Shown here: positions 42,449 to 52,225 of the stretch, one piece after another
Layout: each line of letters opens with the position of its first letter
How positions within the stretch are numbered: the first letter of the stretch is position 1
DNA from: JAGXFP01 sp039714535
Lineage (GTDB): Bacteria > Desulfobacterota > Desulfobulbia > Desulfobulbales > JAGXFP01
Length of the DNA stretch: 64,000 bases
Assembly (NCBI GenBank): GCA_039714535.1
Contig: JBDLJC010000017.1
Span: 7,296-71,295, forward strand
Direction of reading: 5' to 3'
Program-made: the position numbers and the translations under genes
The notes under the pieces: model-generated
Seen by the model: the letters and a program-made list of their open reading frames with translations, nothing else
Told to the model about the DNA's origin: nothing
The model's database searches: none

Positions 42449-42712
42449 ATGGCTCATAAGAAGGCGGGCGGTAGTTCAAGGAATGGTCGTGACAGTGCCG
42501 GCCAGAGGCGCGGTGTAAAAAAATATGGCGGTGAGGTTGTCCGGGCCGGTAATATTCTGGTTCGCCAGCTTGGCACCAAAATTCATCCCGGTACCAATGT
42601 GGGGCTTGGCCGCGATTATACCCTTTTTGCCAAAGTTGATGGCGTTGTTACCTACGAGGCTTTTGGTCGTGACCGTAAAAGGGTCAGCGTTTATCCGGTA
42701 GAAGCAGCGTAG
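42449..42712 (+). CDS. rpmA: 50S ribosomal protein L27
   Basis: An 87-residue L27 starting MAHKKAGGSSRNGRDSAGQR. The N-terminus begins directly with the mature form, without the Firmicute-type cleaved extension. It lies between rplU and obgE in the universal order. Confidence 0.98.
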   Translation: MAHKKAGGSSRNGRDSAGQRRGVKKYGGEVVRAGNILVRQLGTKIHPGTNVGLGRDYTLFAKVDGVVTYEAFGRDRKRVSVYPVEAA

Positions 42713-42790
42713 TCTTTTCTTATTTATGGCCGCTCCCGGCAGGGGGCGGTTTCCCAAACCATATGACCGCAATATTCGTTGGTTACAGTT

Positions 42791-43792
42791 ATGGCATTTG
42801 TCGATGAAGCCAAGTTTTATGTAAAGGCTGGTGACGGTGGCAACGGTTGTGTGAGTTTCAGACGCGAAAAATATGTTCCCAAAGGCGGCCCGGACGGCGG
42901 TGATGGCGGACGTGGCGGCTCGGTCTTTATTGAAGCATCCTCTGATCTTACCTCTCTTCTCGATTTCAAGTACCGCTCTCATTTTAAGGCCGATAACGGT
43001 AAATCCGGCATGGGCCGACGTAAACATGGCCGCAAAGGTGGGGATCGGACTATTCTGGTGCCGGTTGGTTCTTTGATCAAGGATGTCGATACTGGTGCGG
43101 TTTTAATCGATCTTGATCACGATGGCGCCCGTTTCCTTAGTGCCCAGGGGGGGGGCGGCGGTCGGGGCAACGTGCATTTTGCTACGGCCCAGAACCGGGC
43201 TCCTCGCCAGTCATCCAAGGGCAAACCAGGCGATGAAGTCTGGTTTCGGATAGAGCTTAAACTTGTGGCCGATATCGGTTTTGTCGGCATGCCCAATGCG
43301 GGTAAGTCCACCCTGCTTTCCCGTTTGTCAGCGGCAAATCCCAAAATAGCTTCCTATCCATTTACGACCCTTGAGCCGCAACTTGGCATTCTCCAGTTTG
43401 ACTTTCGCGAACCCTGTGTTCTGGCGGATATCCCCGGGTTAATTGAGGGCGCCCATGCCGGCTCCGGCTTGGGCCATAAATTTCTGCGCCATATTGAACG
43501 GACCCGTATTCTTCTCCATGTTATTGATGCTTCGGCTCCGGGCGATCAACCCTTCGAGAATTTTCGGATTCTGGAGAATGAGTTGCAACAGTACAGTGAG
43601 GAACTGGCTGGCCGCAGACATTTGGTCCTGTTAAATAAAATTGATTTGCTTTCTGGCGAGGATCTGGCGGGGTTGGTGGAGAAATTTAGCAATGCCGGCT
43701 GTGAAACGTTGATGGCTTCAGCGCTTGACGGGCAGGGTCTGGGTGAGTTGCGCGAGCGGTTGGCGGAAATTTTGGACGAGATGAAGCTATGA
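42791..43792 (+). CDS. obgE: GTPase ObgE/CgtA
   Basis: A 333-residue Obg GTPase for 50S assembly and stress control. The Gly-rich OBG domain (1-158) includes GDGGNGCVSFRREKYVPKGG and the GGGGGRGN turn. The G domain has GMPNAGKSTLL, DIPGLIEGA and NKIDLL. ATG 42791 fits the conserved MAFVDEAKFYVKAGDG start. It overlaps proB by four bases, which couples ribosome assembly and proline genes translationally, an arrangement also seen in other bacteria. Confidence 0.97.
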   Translation: MAFVDEAKFYVKAGDGGNGCVSFRREKYVPKGGPDGGDGGRGGSVFIEASSDLTSLLDFKYRSHFKADNGKSGMGRRKHGRKGGDRTILVPVGSLIKDVDTGAVLIDLDHDGARFLSAQGGGGGRGNVHFATAQNRAPRQSSKGKPGDEVWFRIELKLVADIGFVGMPNAGKSTLLSRLSAANPKIASYPFTTLEPQLGILQFDFREPCVLADIPGLIEGAHAGSGLGHKFLRHIERTRILLHVIDASAPGDQPFENFRILENELQQYSEELAGRRHLVLLNKIDLLSGEDLAGLVEKFSNAGCETLMASALDGQGLGELRERLAEILDEMKL

Positions 43793-44943
43793 CCTTTCAG
43801 GTTTCCCAGACAGAAGGGATGCAGTTGCGTTGTAATTTCCTTGAAAAGGCAAAACGGGTTGTGGTCAAGGTGGGTAGCGCTGTTTTGACTGGGAAAGATG
43901 GTCTCAACCAGGAGGTTGTAGATGGTCTGGTTAGGCAATTGGCTGCTCTCCGCCAGCAGGGCCGGGAGGTTATTCTGGTCAGTTCCGGGGCGGTGGCGGC
44001 AGGGATGCGCAAATTACAGTTGACCCGGCAGGCTGTCGACATCAAAGAAAAACAGGCCGTTGCCGCAGTAGGTCAAAGTAATTTGATGCGATTGTACGAG
44101 GATATCTTTGATCGTTATGAGCAGAAGGTTGCCCAGATTCTGCTTACCCGTGATGATCTGGCCAATCGTGATCGCTACCTTAATGTGCGCAACACCATCT
44201 TTACCCTGTTGGACTGGGGTATTATCCCGATCATCAATGAGAATGATACCGTTTCGGTGGAGGAGTTGCGTTTCGGCGACAACGATACCCTCGGGGCCAT
44301 GATTACCAATCTGATTGAGGCCGATATCTTCGTCTGCCTGACCGATGTTGAAGGACTTTTTACCGGCAACCCCTCGGTTGATTCCAGTGCGGAAAAGGTC
44401 CAGACCGTGGCCAGGGTCAATCGCAGGGTGGAAGAGATGGCCGGTAACGTTTTGAGTGCTTTGGGTACCGGCGGGATGCAGAGTAAGATCAAGGCGGCCA
44501 AAATGGTCGCTACCGGTGGCGGCTGTTCCTTTATCGGACCGGGTCGGCAAGTCGATGTCCTCGATCGGTTGTTCGGTGGTGAGCAGATTGGCACTTTCTT
44601 TTTGCCCAGGCCGGAAAAGATGCAGAGCCGTAAGCATTGGATTGCCTACACTCTGAAACCCAAAGGCGAGTTGGTGCTTGATGAGGGTGCCTGTCGTGCT
44701 CTGCTCAAAGGCGGCAAGAGTCTGCTCCCCTCCGGGATTATCGAAATCCGCGGTCGTTTTCGGGTTGGCGCTCCGGTGCATTGCCTGGATGAAAACGGCG
44801 AACCGATTGCGTCCGGGCTGGTGAATTACAACTCTGCGGATATTGACAAGGTCAAAGGGGTGCAAACCAACAGGATCGAAGATATTCTCGGTTTTAAGGA
44901 CAGTGATGAGATTATTCATCGTGACAATCTGGTGGTTCTCTGA
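43789..44943 (+). CDS. proB: Glutamate 5-kinase
   Basis: A 384-residue ProB, first enzyme of proline synthesis. The amino acid kinase domain has VVVKVGSAVLTG, ILVSSGAVAAG, INENDTV and GTGGMQSKIKAA. A C-terminal PUA domain (about 290-370) is present. The N-terminus carries about 20 residues before the kinase core, so an internal ATG (43819) is possible, but the four-base overlap with obgE favours 43789. proA lies 250 bases further on, not directly coupled. Confidence 0.95.
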   Translation: MTFQVSQTEGMQLRCNFLEKAKRVVVKVGSAVLTGKDGLNQEVVDGLVRQLAALRQQGREVILVSSGAVAAGMRKLQLTRQAVDIKEKQAVAAVGQSNLMRLYEDIFDRYEQKVAQILLTRDDLANRDRYLNVRNTIFTLLDWGIIPIINENDTVSVEELRFGDNDTLGAMITNLIEADIFVCLTDVEGLFTGNPSVDSSAEKVQTVARVNRRVEEMAGNVLSALGTGGMQSKIKAAKMVATGGGCSFIGPGRQVDVLDRLFGGEQIGTFFLPRPEKMQSRKHWIAYTLKPKGELVLDEGACRALLKGGKSLLPSGIIEIRGRFRVGAPVHCLDENGEPIASGLVNYNSADIDKVKGVQTNRIEDILGFKDSDEIIHRDNLVVL

Positions 44944-45194
44944 TTGATTGGCTAGTATGTTAGATTGTTTACGGTTTCGCTTGTTATTTTCCTGATTCTG
45001 TTTTTCCCTCCGGTCTGAAGTCTCTCTTCGCTCATCATGTCTTTTGGCGGCGGCATTTGCCCTTTACCAAGAAGGTGCGCTTTTTTAGTGCTTCTGGTCA
45101 ACAAATCTTGCCCTTTAAATTTTCCAGGCGTATGTTAAAATTCGCCTGGTTAATGGGTGGGAATAATTTTCTAAAATAGCGTTTTGAGGTAAAA

Positions 45195-46451
45195 ATGGCG
45201 ATTAAACAACAGATAACCGAGATGGCTGTTCAGGCCCGCAGTGCAGCCCGGGAAATGGCAGCATTATCAACTGATGTTAAGGATAGGCTGCTGTTGGCGA
45301 TGGCTGATGGTCTTCTGGTCAAGGCTGATTTTATTAAGAGTGAGAATCAAAAGGATCTTGAGGCTGGTCGGGCCAAGGGACTGTCGGCGGCCATGCTGGA
45401 TCGTCTGGAGCTATCCGACAAGGTAATCGATTCCATGGTCGGAGGACTTCGTGAGGTAGCGGTATTGCCGGATCCAGTTGGTGAGGTCACCGAAATGGCC
45501 AAGCGCCCCAACGGTATCATGGTGGGTAAGATGCGGATTCCCCTGGGTGTGATTGGCATTATCTATGAGTCGCGGCCAAACGTTACCGTGGATGCGGCGG
45601 CCCTCTGTATCAAGGCCGGTAACGGCGTCTTTCTGCGGGGTGGTTCCGAGGCCATTCATTCAAATCTGGCCCTGGCCAAGGTCCTCCAGGAGGCGATGAT
45701 AGCAGAAGGTATTGATCCGGCCGCCGTCCAAGTCGTGCCGGTTACCGACCGTGAGGCTATCAACGTAATGTTGACCATGGAGGAGTATATCGACTTGATT
45801 ATTCCCCGTGGCGGTGAGGGACTGATTCGCTTCGTCTCGGAGAATTCCCGGATCCCGGTGCTCAAGCACTATAAGGGAGTTTGCCACCTCTTTGTTGATG
45901 ACAGCGCTGAGCAACAGATGGCAGTTGACCTGGTGATGAATAGTAAGACCCAGCGGCCAGGAGTATGTAATGCTTTGGAAACCATGCTGGTCCATCGTAA
46001 TATTGCCGACAGTTTTCTGCCGGTGGTGGCTAAGGCCCTGACCGAGGTCGGGGTTGAGTTGCGGGGCTGTGAGGCTACCTGCCGGATTTTGCCTGGTGTT
46101 AAACCGGCCCGGGATGATGATTGGGGTAAGGAGTTTCTGGATCTGGTCCTGGCGGTCCGGGTGGTTGACGATCTTGATGGAGCCATGGACCACATAGTCA
46201 AATACGGTTCCCAGCACACCGAAGTGATTGTTACCGAAAGCTACCGCAACTCCCAGCGTTTTCTGAGGGAGGTTGATGCTTCGGCCGTGATGATCAATGC
46301 CTCTACCCGGTTTAACGACGGGGGCCAGTTCGGCCTCGGGGCAGAGATCGGCATAAGCACGACCAAGCTGCATGCCTATGGTCCCATGGGTCTCAAGGAG
46401 CTGACTGCCCTTAAATACATTGTCTATGGTGGTGGGCAGGTTCGAAGTTGA
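45195..46451 (+). CDS. proA: Gamma-glutamyl phosphate reductase
   Basis: A 418-residue NADPH-dependent reductase of the aldehyde dehydrogenase superfamily that acts on the ProB product. The catalytic Cys258 lies in KTQRPGVCNALET. NASTRFNDGGQFGLGAEIGI near the C-terminus is the ProA signature. The 251-base gap before it holds a CCAGGCG/CGCCTGG hairpin (about 45129-45154), so separate control is possible. Confidence 0.97.
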   Translation: MAIKQQITEMAVQARSAAREMAALSTDVKDRLLLAMADGLLVKADFIKSENQKDLEAGRAKGLSAAMLDRLELSDKVIDSMVGGLREVAVLPDPVGEVTEMAKRPNGIMVGKMRIPLGVIGIIYESRPNVTVDAAALCIKAGNGVFLRGGSEAIHSNLALAKVLQEAMIAEGIDPAAVQVVPVTDREAINVMLTMEEYIDLIIPRGGEGLIRFVSENSRIPVLKHYKGVCHLFVDDSAEQQMAVDLVMNSKTQRPGVCNALETMLVHRNIADSFLPVVAKALTEVGVELRGCEATCRILPGVKPARDDDWGKEFLDLVLAVRVVDDLDGAMDHIVKYGSQHTEVIVTESYRNSQRFLREVDASAVMINASTRFNDGGQFGLGAEIGISTTKLHAYGPMGLKELTALKYIVYGGGQVRS

Positions 46452-46618
46452 CCCCCTTACGCCTGTACCGGTTTGTCGAGGGTGGGGTGCTTAACTTGTG
46501 CTGACCTTGCTTCAGGCGTTAAACCCTACCCCGTTGAAAACCCTATCTATCGGCTTTCTTGAGCAGTATCGCCAGCAATTTGCCGTGCAATCATACAGTA
46601 TCAGGCCGGTGGCTGAAT

Positions 46619-47317
46619 ATGGCAGAGATAAAGATGGATGATGGCAAGGTGGTAAAGCAGTGGGGTCGACGGGTTGGCTTATTGGGCGGCACTTTTGATC
46701 CGGTCCATAACGGTCATTTGAGTCTGGCGGACTATGTCCTGCATCTTCTGGAACTGGATTCGGTTCTGTTTATCCCTGCTGCCCGCCCTCCCCATAAGGG
46801 CTATGCCAAGGTAACTTCTTTTAAGCACCGTTCGGCAATGGTGAAAATTGCTGTTCGCGACAAGCCCCGTTTTTTCGTCTCTGATATGGAACTGCAAAGA
46901 TGCGGGCCCTCCTATTCGGTTGATACCCTGAAGGAGTTGCGGGTTTTCCTGGGTCCGGGGGTCCATTTGTTTTTCATCATTGGCATGGACGCTTTTGTTG
47001 AACTTGATACCTGGAAAAATGGTTGGCAATTGCTCGACTATGCTAATTTTGCGGTTGTAGCTCGTCCGGACTATTCCTCGGAGCTGATTGGCCCGCTGGT
47101 CAATAGACTCGGCTACTACTCGTTTGATTCCGTCAGGTCATGCTGGGTCGCTCCTGACCGTTTGGGCCGGATCTATCCGGTTAATATGCCACCCATCGCT
47201 ATCTCTTCCACTGATGTTCGCCGCAAAGTCGGGTCAGGTGCTTCTCTGGACGGCTTGATTTCTCCGGCAGTGTCTGAATACATAGGGGCACACGATCTGT
47301 TTGGCGGAGATAAATAG
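46619..47317 (+). CDS. nadD: Nicotinate-nucleotide adenylyltransferase
   Basis: A 232-residue NadD that adenylates nicotinate mononucleotide for NAD synthesis. Motifs are LLGGTFDPVHNGHL (ATP-binding HxGH) and ISSTDVRRKV. The reading frame opens at 46559, but ATG 46619 has GGTGG about ten bases upstream and leaves a normal-length N-terminus. It converges on the PP2C gene, with only 17 bases between stops. Confidence 0.94.
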   Translation: MAEIKMDDGKVVKQWGRRVGLLGGTFDPVHNGHLSLADYVLHLLELDSVLFIPAARPPHKGYAKVTSFKHRSAMVKIAVRDKPRFFVSDMELQRCGPSYSVDTLKELRVFLGPGVHLFFIIGMDAFVELDTWKNGWQLLDYANFAVVARPDYSSELIGPLVNRLGYYSFDSVRSCWVAPDRLGRIYPVNMPPIAISSTDVRRKVGSGASLDGLISPAVSEYIGAHDLFGGDK

Positions 47318-47334
47318 TAGGGGGGAGTTTCCTT

Positions 47335-48099
47335 TTAAAGGAAGCTGGCGATGATGACTGTTATATTGTCTTTGCCGCCTTTGGCGTTGGCGGCGCTGAT
47401 CAGTTGTTGGCAGGTGTTTTCCAGACTGCCGGTTAATTTAAGGATGGCAAGGATCTGTTTGTCGGTCAACATGGTGTTCAAGCCGTCGGAGCAGAGGAGC
47501 AACTTGTCGCCGGGCTCCAGTTCGGTCTCAGTAACATCTGCACTAACTCTCTTCCTGAAACCCAGAGCTCTGGTTATCATATTCCTGATTGAAGATGTCG
47601 CGGCCTCTGCCTTGCTGATAAGGCCGCTCTTTATCTGTTCCTCTACCAGTGAATGATCCGTGGTAAGCTGCTTCAGCTCGCCATAGCGAAGCAGGTAGGC
47701 CCTGCTATCGCCAACGTGGGCAATTGAGAGCAGGGGAACATTAGGGTCTGGCATCCAGGCGGCGACCAGAGTGGTACCCATCCCCTGCCAGCCTTCGTGA
47801 TTGGTAGCAGAATCCGAGATTAGCTGATTTGCCAGGATAACGGCGGAGCTAAGGCGATTGCCGGTTCTGGAAAATCTACTGTTGAATCCGGTCAGATATG
47901 GCTCGTCGGTTGCGACAGTACGTTTGATGTAATCCGTAATTACATCAATGGCCATCTTGCTGGCAATTTCTCCGGCGGCATGGCCGCCCATCCCATCTGC
48001 CACCACAAAAAGGCCCAGCTGTTGATCAATGCCAAAGCTGTCCTCATTTTTGCTGCGCTTTATGCCGGTATCTGTTTTGCCGAATACTTTGAACTTCAA
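47335..48099 (-). CDS. PP2C-family Ser/Thr protein phosphatase
   Basis: A 254-residue PPM phosphatase (Stp1/PrpC type). Metal-binding acidic residues lie in KRSKNEDSFG, VVADGMGGHAAGE, and the late CSDGLNTML and GGKDNITVI motifs. It is cytoplasmic, with no TM. It follows the membrane Ser/Thr kinase gene by 60 bases on the same strand and would reverse that kinase's phosphorylations. Confidence 0.94.
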   Translation of the reverse strand: MKFKVFGKTDTGIKRSKNEDSFGIDQQLGLFVVADGMGGHAAGEIASKMAIDVITDYIKRTVATDEPYLTGFNSRFSRTGNRLSSAVILANQLISDSATNHEGWQGMGTTLVAAWMPDPNVPLLSIAHVGDSRAYLLRYGELKQLTTDHSLVEEQIKSGLISKAEAATSSIRNMITRALGFRKRVSADVTETELEPGDKLLLCSDGLNTMLTDKQILAILKLTGSLENTCQQLISAANAKGGKDNITVIIASFL

Positions 48100-48159
48100 C
48101 TGGTCAACTCCCGATGATGTTATATTTTGCGATTAAAACATGGGCCGCGGGTTTGTTGG

Positions 48160-50700
48160 CTACAGGCTTCCCAAGCATTGTTGCACTTCGATGACCACCT
48201 CTCCGGCCGAACTGAACCGCTTGCGGCGGCTCTTGGTCATCATTTTGCGCAGGATTGCCTCGCAACACTGAGGTATGTCCGGTCGTATTTCACTGACTGG
48301 TTGAAATTTGGCACTGGCAATATTATGCATGAGATTGCCGATATTACTGCTTTTGAAGGGCTTCTCGCCGGTCAGCAGTTCATAAAAGACCGCCCCCAGT
48401 GAAAAAATGTCGGAGCGACCGTCAAGCTTTCTACCGAGAACCTGTTCGGGGGACATGTAATTAGGAGTACCGAGGATTACCCCAGTCTGGGTGTTTTCGG
48501 TGCTGGTAATTCTGGCTATACCGAAGTCGGTGACTTTGACATGCCCTTTCTCGGTCAGCATGATGTTTGCCGGTTTAATATCCCGGTGAATGACTTTTTG
48601 TTTATGGGCGTAATCCAGGGCAAAAGCGACCCTGACTATAATATTTAGGACGACTTTTACCGGTAGCAAGTTGGTCTTTTTGCAATGGGGGGCCAGGTCG
48701 TGACCATCCAGGTATTCTATAGCCATATAGGTGATGTCGTAGTCTTCTCCTGCATCGTAAATGGTAACGATATTGGGGTGGCTAAGGCGGCCGGCGGCCT
48801 CTGCTTCACGGAAGAAACGCTCCTTGACCTCGGCCAGTTGTTCATCGTCAATCTGGTCATAGCGCAGGGTCTTGATTGCCACCTTTCGGTTGATTTTAGG
48901 ATCTCTGCCTAGATAGACGGTACCGATGGCGCCTTTGCCGATCTCCTTAATTACCTCGTAACGGCCCAGTGTCGGCCTGGTCTGGGTATCATCATTGTGG
49001 ATGACCGTGTTTTCCTGGCGCTCGTTATTAATCCCTCTGCCAATCGTCTTGGCTTCCGCCCGCCGGAGTCGCCAGATGCGATCATGGGCATCTTTGTACT
49101 TACCACCTTTAAGCAGGTATTCGTAAACGGATATGGCCTTGTTGAACATTCGCTTACGCTCAAAATCCAGGGCCAGATTATAGAGAGCTTCTTTGACGGA
49201 TTCATCATTTAGGGAGCACTTTCGGAAACTGTCAAAGGACATGTCAAGCAGGCCCTGAGCCTGAAAGGAAAGGCCAAGCATTTTGTGCATCTCGGTGTGT
49301 TCGGCTATTTTTTTACCGGGTGCGGCCTGCAGGTGAGTCAGTCTCTGCAGGCTGAATCCTATGCAGACGGCCAAGGTATGCGGGGCGCTATAGAACCATA
49401 AGCCGTTATTGATGAACAAAAAAGCAGTCATCCCCCACCAGCCGCCGAGAAAAGTTACCAGGATCATAAAGCTGGTTTTTGCATTAAGGCGATCACTTAT
49501 ATATAAGAGGATTATGCCGAAATAAAGCAAGACCAAACATTCCAGAAACCAGGCCCAGCCCGGTCTCTGAATGAAACTGCCGTTGACAATATTTTCTATG
49601 GTGGCCGCAGTTATTTCGATTTCTGATTTATTCTGACCGATGGGGGTTGGGTATATCCTGGTCAATTCCGGGTCAGTGATGCCGATCAGCACCAGTTTGC
49701 CGGCAAGGGCGCCTTTGGTTATTTTGCCGTTCAGGACATCGCTGAACGACAAACGGGAAATCATGAAGGGGCTGTCGCTATAGTCGATCAGCATCTCAAA
49801 GTCATGTGAGGTCGGTAGGCGTTTCTTGGCGTACTTAATGGCCCTATTGATATGTTTGCCGTGGATAAGCTTGGCCTCTGAAAATTTTTGGTCATCAGAG
49901 GTCATGGCCATCTGCAGGGCGAGCGATGGGAACAACTGGTTCTGGTGGTTGATGATAAGGCTCTCCCTGCGGATGGCCCCGTCAGAATCCGGCTGATGGT
50001 TTATATGGCCATAGCGGCCCGCTACTACGGCAAGCGCCTTGAAAGGCATCCGCAGGCTTGTTGGCGGCCTAATCGGTTTGAGGGCCAGCAGGGGGTTTTG
50101 CAGTTCATGGATGAGTTCTTCGTAGGTTAGGGACTTTTGTTTATGTTCAATATTGTTTTTCGTGAGCCAGCCCGGGATCTCAGGTGATTCTGAGTCTGTT
50201 GCCAACCAGGAAAACTGCAACGGCAAGACAACGTTCCGGGCGGGCTTGACCGCTGAGACTAAAAGGGAGTCGCAGTCGATTCTTTTACTTACTTTTCCCA
50301 AGAGATTATTAGCCCGGGCTATATTGCCCTCGCTGTCCGGGATATTGGCCAGGGTTCTTTTTATCTTTCTTATTTCTTTCAGGGCCGGGTTGCGATCCTT
50401 ACTCTGATATAGGACATTAAGCCCAATTGCTTTGGCCTTGGCTTTGGAAATTATGGTGATTATATCTGCCATATATGAACGGGGCCATGGCCATGGCCCG
50501 ATGTCATCGATACTTTTTCTGTCTATTTCGACAATAACAACCGGACTTGGCTGGTCACGTTGGCGTAGCGTTGATAACAGATCATATGCCTTTAGATCCA
50601 AGGCGTGGAGGGGCGGGTATTCAATGAGCATGCCGATCAGCAGGGGGGTAGTGATTATCAGGCCAAGTAGCCAGTTAGGTACTATAAGCTTCTTTTTCAT
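48160..50700 (-). CDS. Membrane Ser/Thr protein kinase with CHASE2 sensor
   Basis: An 846-residue sensor kinase. A TM helix near the N-terminus leads to an extracytoplasmic CHASE2 domain (about 25-370: DLKAYDLLSTLRQRD, VVIVEIDRKSIDDIGPWPWP, VLIGITDPE). Two to three TM helices follow (about 380-450), then a linker with TPR-like helices (about 460-560). The kinase domain (about 580-840) has IGKGAIGTVYLG, VAIKTLR, HRDIKPANIML, DFGIA and TPNYMSPEQ, all catalytic residues present. A TTG start at 50757 is possible; ATG 50700 is preferred. Pairs with the PP2C gene downstream. Confidence 0.92.
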   Translation of the reverse strand: MKKKLIVPNWLLGLIITTPLLIGMLIEYPPLHALDLKAYDLLSTLRQRDQPSPVVIVEIDRKSIDDIGPWPWPRSYMADIITIISKAKAKAIGLNVLYQSKDRNPALKEIRKIKRTLANIPDSEGNIARANNLLGKVSKRIDCDSLLVSAVKPARNVVLPLQFSWLATDSESPEIPGWLTKNNIEHKQKSLTYEELIHELQNPLLALKPIRPPTSLRMPFKALAVVAGRYGHINHQPDSDGAIRRESLIINHQNQLFPSLALQMAMTSDDQKFSEAKLIHGKHINRAIKYAKKRLPTSHDFEMLIDYSDSPFMISRLSFSDVLNGKITKGALAGKLVLIGITDPELTRIYPTPIGQNKSEIEITAATIENIVNGSFIQRPGWAWFLECLVLLYFGIILLYISDRLNAKTSFMILVTFLGGWWGMTAFLFINNGLWFYSAPHTLAVCIGFSLQRLTHLQAAPGKKIAEHTEMHKMLGLSFQAQGLLDMSFDSFRKCSLNDESVKEALYNLALDFERKRMFNKAISVYEYLLKGGKYKDAHDRIWRLRRAEAKTIGRGINNERQENTVIHNDDTQTRPTLGRYEVIKEIGKGAIGTVYLGRDPKINRKVAIKTLRYDQIDDEQLAEVKERFFREAEAAGRLSHPNIVTIYDAGEDYDITYMAIEYLDGHDLAPHCKKTNLLPVKVVLNIIVRVAFALDYAHKQKVIHRDIKPANIMLTEKGHVKVTDFGIARITSTENTQTGVILGTPNYMSPEQVLGRKLDGRSDIFSLGAVFYELLTGEKPFKSSNIGNLMHNIASAKFQPVSEIRPDIPQCCEAILRKMMTKSRRKRFSSAGEVVIEVQQCLGSL

Positions 50701-50945
50701 CTCTGATCCGGAGTCTGCTGTCTGGAAGTTATTTGCTTGACCTAATATTGTATTCAAGTATAGATAACACCACTATGCTAACATCTGCATGGGTTTCAGG
50801 CAAGGGATGGAGGCTGCGGATGCTATGTTTTTCAGGTTGCCGTTAATGTTTTTCTGGTAATCTGTCTGCGGCTGTTGATCTTGCGGAGCTGATTTTCAAG
50901 GTGTTGAGATGGATAACGATATTTATTAAGAAGGGAGGGAGTCTA

Positions 50946-51707
50946 ATGAAATTTTTTATCAGTTGTTTAGTTGTGTTGGCCTCGGTGTTTTTTGCGGCAA
51001 CAAATTCTTTTGCCATCGGTCTTGAGGCTGCGGTGGGTGGCTGGAATCAGAGTATTGATGGTCAGTTGGCATATCAGAGTGCGTTCCTTCCTGGTAACAA
51101 TAGTCTCGATTTTGAAAACGAGGCGGGCTTTGGCGATGAGAGTCACCCCTTTGTCAGGATCAAAGCCGATCTGCCGATTCTGCCTAATGTCTATTTCATG
51201 GGAACTCCCATGGAGTTCGAGGGGAATGGCAGTAAGGATTTTACCTTCGGCGGCACGAGCATCACCGGCGAGCTTTATTCTAAAGCAAAGCTGGATCATT
51301 ATGATCTGGCCATCTATTACGGGGTGCCGTTTACCGGACTGGCTACCCTCGGCACCCTGGGGATTGATCTCGGGATCAACGTGCGCCAGATGAATATCGA
51401 TATGGTCGTTAAAGATAAATCGGATTTTGTGGAAGATTCAGTCAATGAGACCATCTATATCCCCATGGGTTTTCTGGCGATCCAGGTCGAACCGACCGAC
51501 AGTCTGGCTATTGAGGCGGAGTTAAGAGGGATTGCCATTAATAATAGTCACTATTATGACATGATCGGGCGGCTCAAGTTGCGTTTTGCCAAACTGGCTT
51601 TTGCGGCGGTAGGCTGGCGTCATGAGGATCTGGAGATCGATGAGAAGGATATTGAAGCTACTGTGAAAATCTCCGGACCTTTCCTGGAAGCAGGTCTGCA
51701 GTTTTAA
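50946..51707 (+). CDS. Outer-membrane beta-barrel protein (TIGR04219-like)
   Basis: A 253-residue exported barrel. ATG 50946 follows AAGGGAGGGAGTCTA, and the signal peptide ends at NSFA. Amphipathic strands alternate through to a C-terminal Phe (FLEAGLQF). The sequence resembles the TIGR04219 outer-membrane family. As I recall, its name links it to genomes with GlyGly-CTERM/rhombosortase systems; a rhombosortase is indeed present at 16580-17203. Function unknown. Ends at a shared terminator with the cytochrome gene. Confidence 0.72.
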   Translation: MKFFISCLVVLASVFFAATNSFAIGLEAAVGGWNQSIDGQLAYQSAFLPGNNSLDFENEAGFGDESHPFVRIKADLPILPNVYFMGTPMEFEGNGSKDFTFGGTSITGELYSKAKLDHYDLAIYYGVPFTGLATLGTLGIDLGINVRQMNIDMVVKDKSDFVEDSVNETIYIPMGFLAIQVEPTDSLAIEAELRGIAINNSHYYDMIGRLKLRFAKLAFAAVGWRHEDLEIDEKDIEATVKISGPFLEAGLQF

Positions 51708-51733
51708 TTTTTTTAAGGTTTGACGAAAAGGTT

Positions 51734-51764
51734 AGGGCGGAGCACTTGAGGCTCCGCCCTTTTT
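51734..51764. terminator. Bidirectional terminator between barrel and cytochrome genes
   Basis: AGGGCGGAGC (51734-51743) and GCTCCGCCCT (51751-51760) form a perfect 10-bp stem with loop ACTTGAG, followed by TTTT. Flanking GACGAAAA (51722-51729) and TTTTCGTC (51761-51768) can extend the pairing. It serves the convergent genes on both sides. Confidence 0.85.
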
Positions 51765-51767
51765 CGT

Positions 51768-52088
51768 CTATTTAGCCTGCAGGGACTTGATGTACATCTT
51801 TAAGGAGCGCATATCGGCGGTGCGGCCATCGATTTTTTTGCCCTTGAGGGGGCCGGTGATACATTGGTTTATAACTTTGACGAGTTTCTTGTTATCCCCG
51901 GCTTTCTCCAAGCCCTCGCCGTCGGCATGACAACTGTTGCAGCTCTTGTCATTGGTTGAGCCGCCCAGAGTCGGGTCGTTGAAAAGCTTTTTCCCCAGCT
52001 CAACTGAGCTCTTACCGGCCATTGCCTGACCACCGGCCAGTAGAATAGTTCCTGCCAGAATTGCCACTACCAGTTTAGCTTTGCTCAT
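51768..52088 (-). CDS. Periplasmic monoheme cytochrome c
   Basis: A 106-residue class I-like cytochrome c. Signal peptide about 1-24 (ending QAMA), one haem site CNSCH at 50-54, and a likely axial Met in DMRSLKMYI. Small soluble carriers like this shuttle electrons in the periplasm. It is a single gene with no adjacent oxidase or reductase, so its partner is unknown. Confidence 0.9.
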   Translation of the reverse strand: MSKAKLVVAILAGTILLAGGQAMAGKSSVELGKKLFNDPTLGGSTNDKSCNSCHADGEGLEKAGDNKKLVKVINQCITGPLKGKKIDGRTADMRSLKMYIKSLQAK

Positions 52089-52225
52089 TGTCTCTCTCCT
52101 TGTGCAATTATTAATAGAAGTGAAGCATCCACATGTTAGTAAGGTGAATTGCGAATGATTGCAAGGAAAAGATGAAATTTGTTAGGTGATGTAGTAAGTG
52201 GTATAGGCGGGGTGATGTGGCGCTG

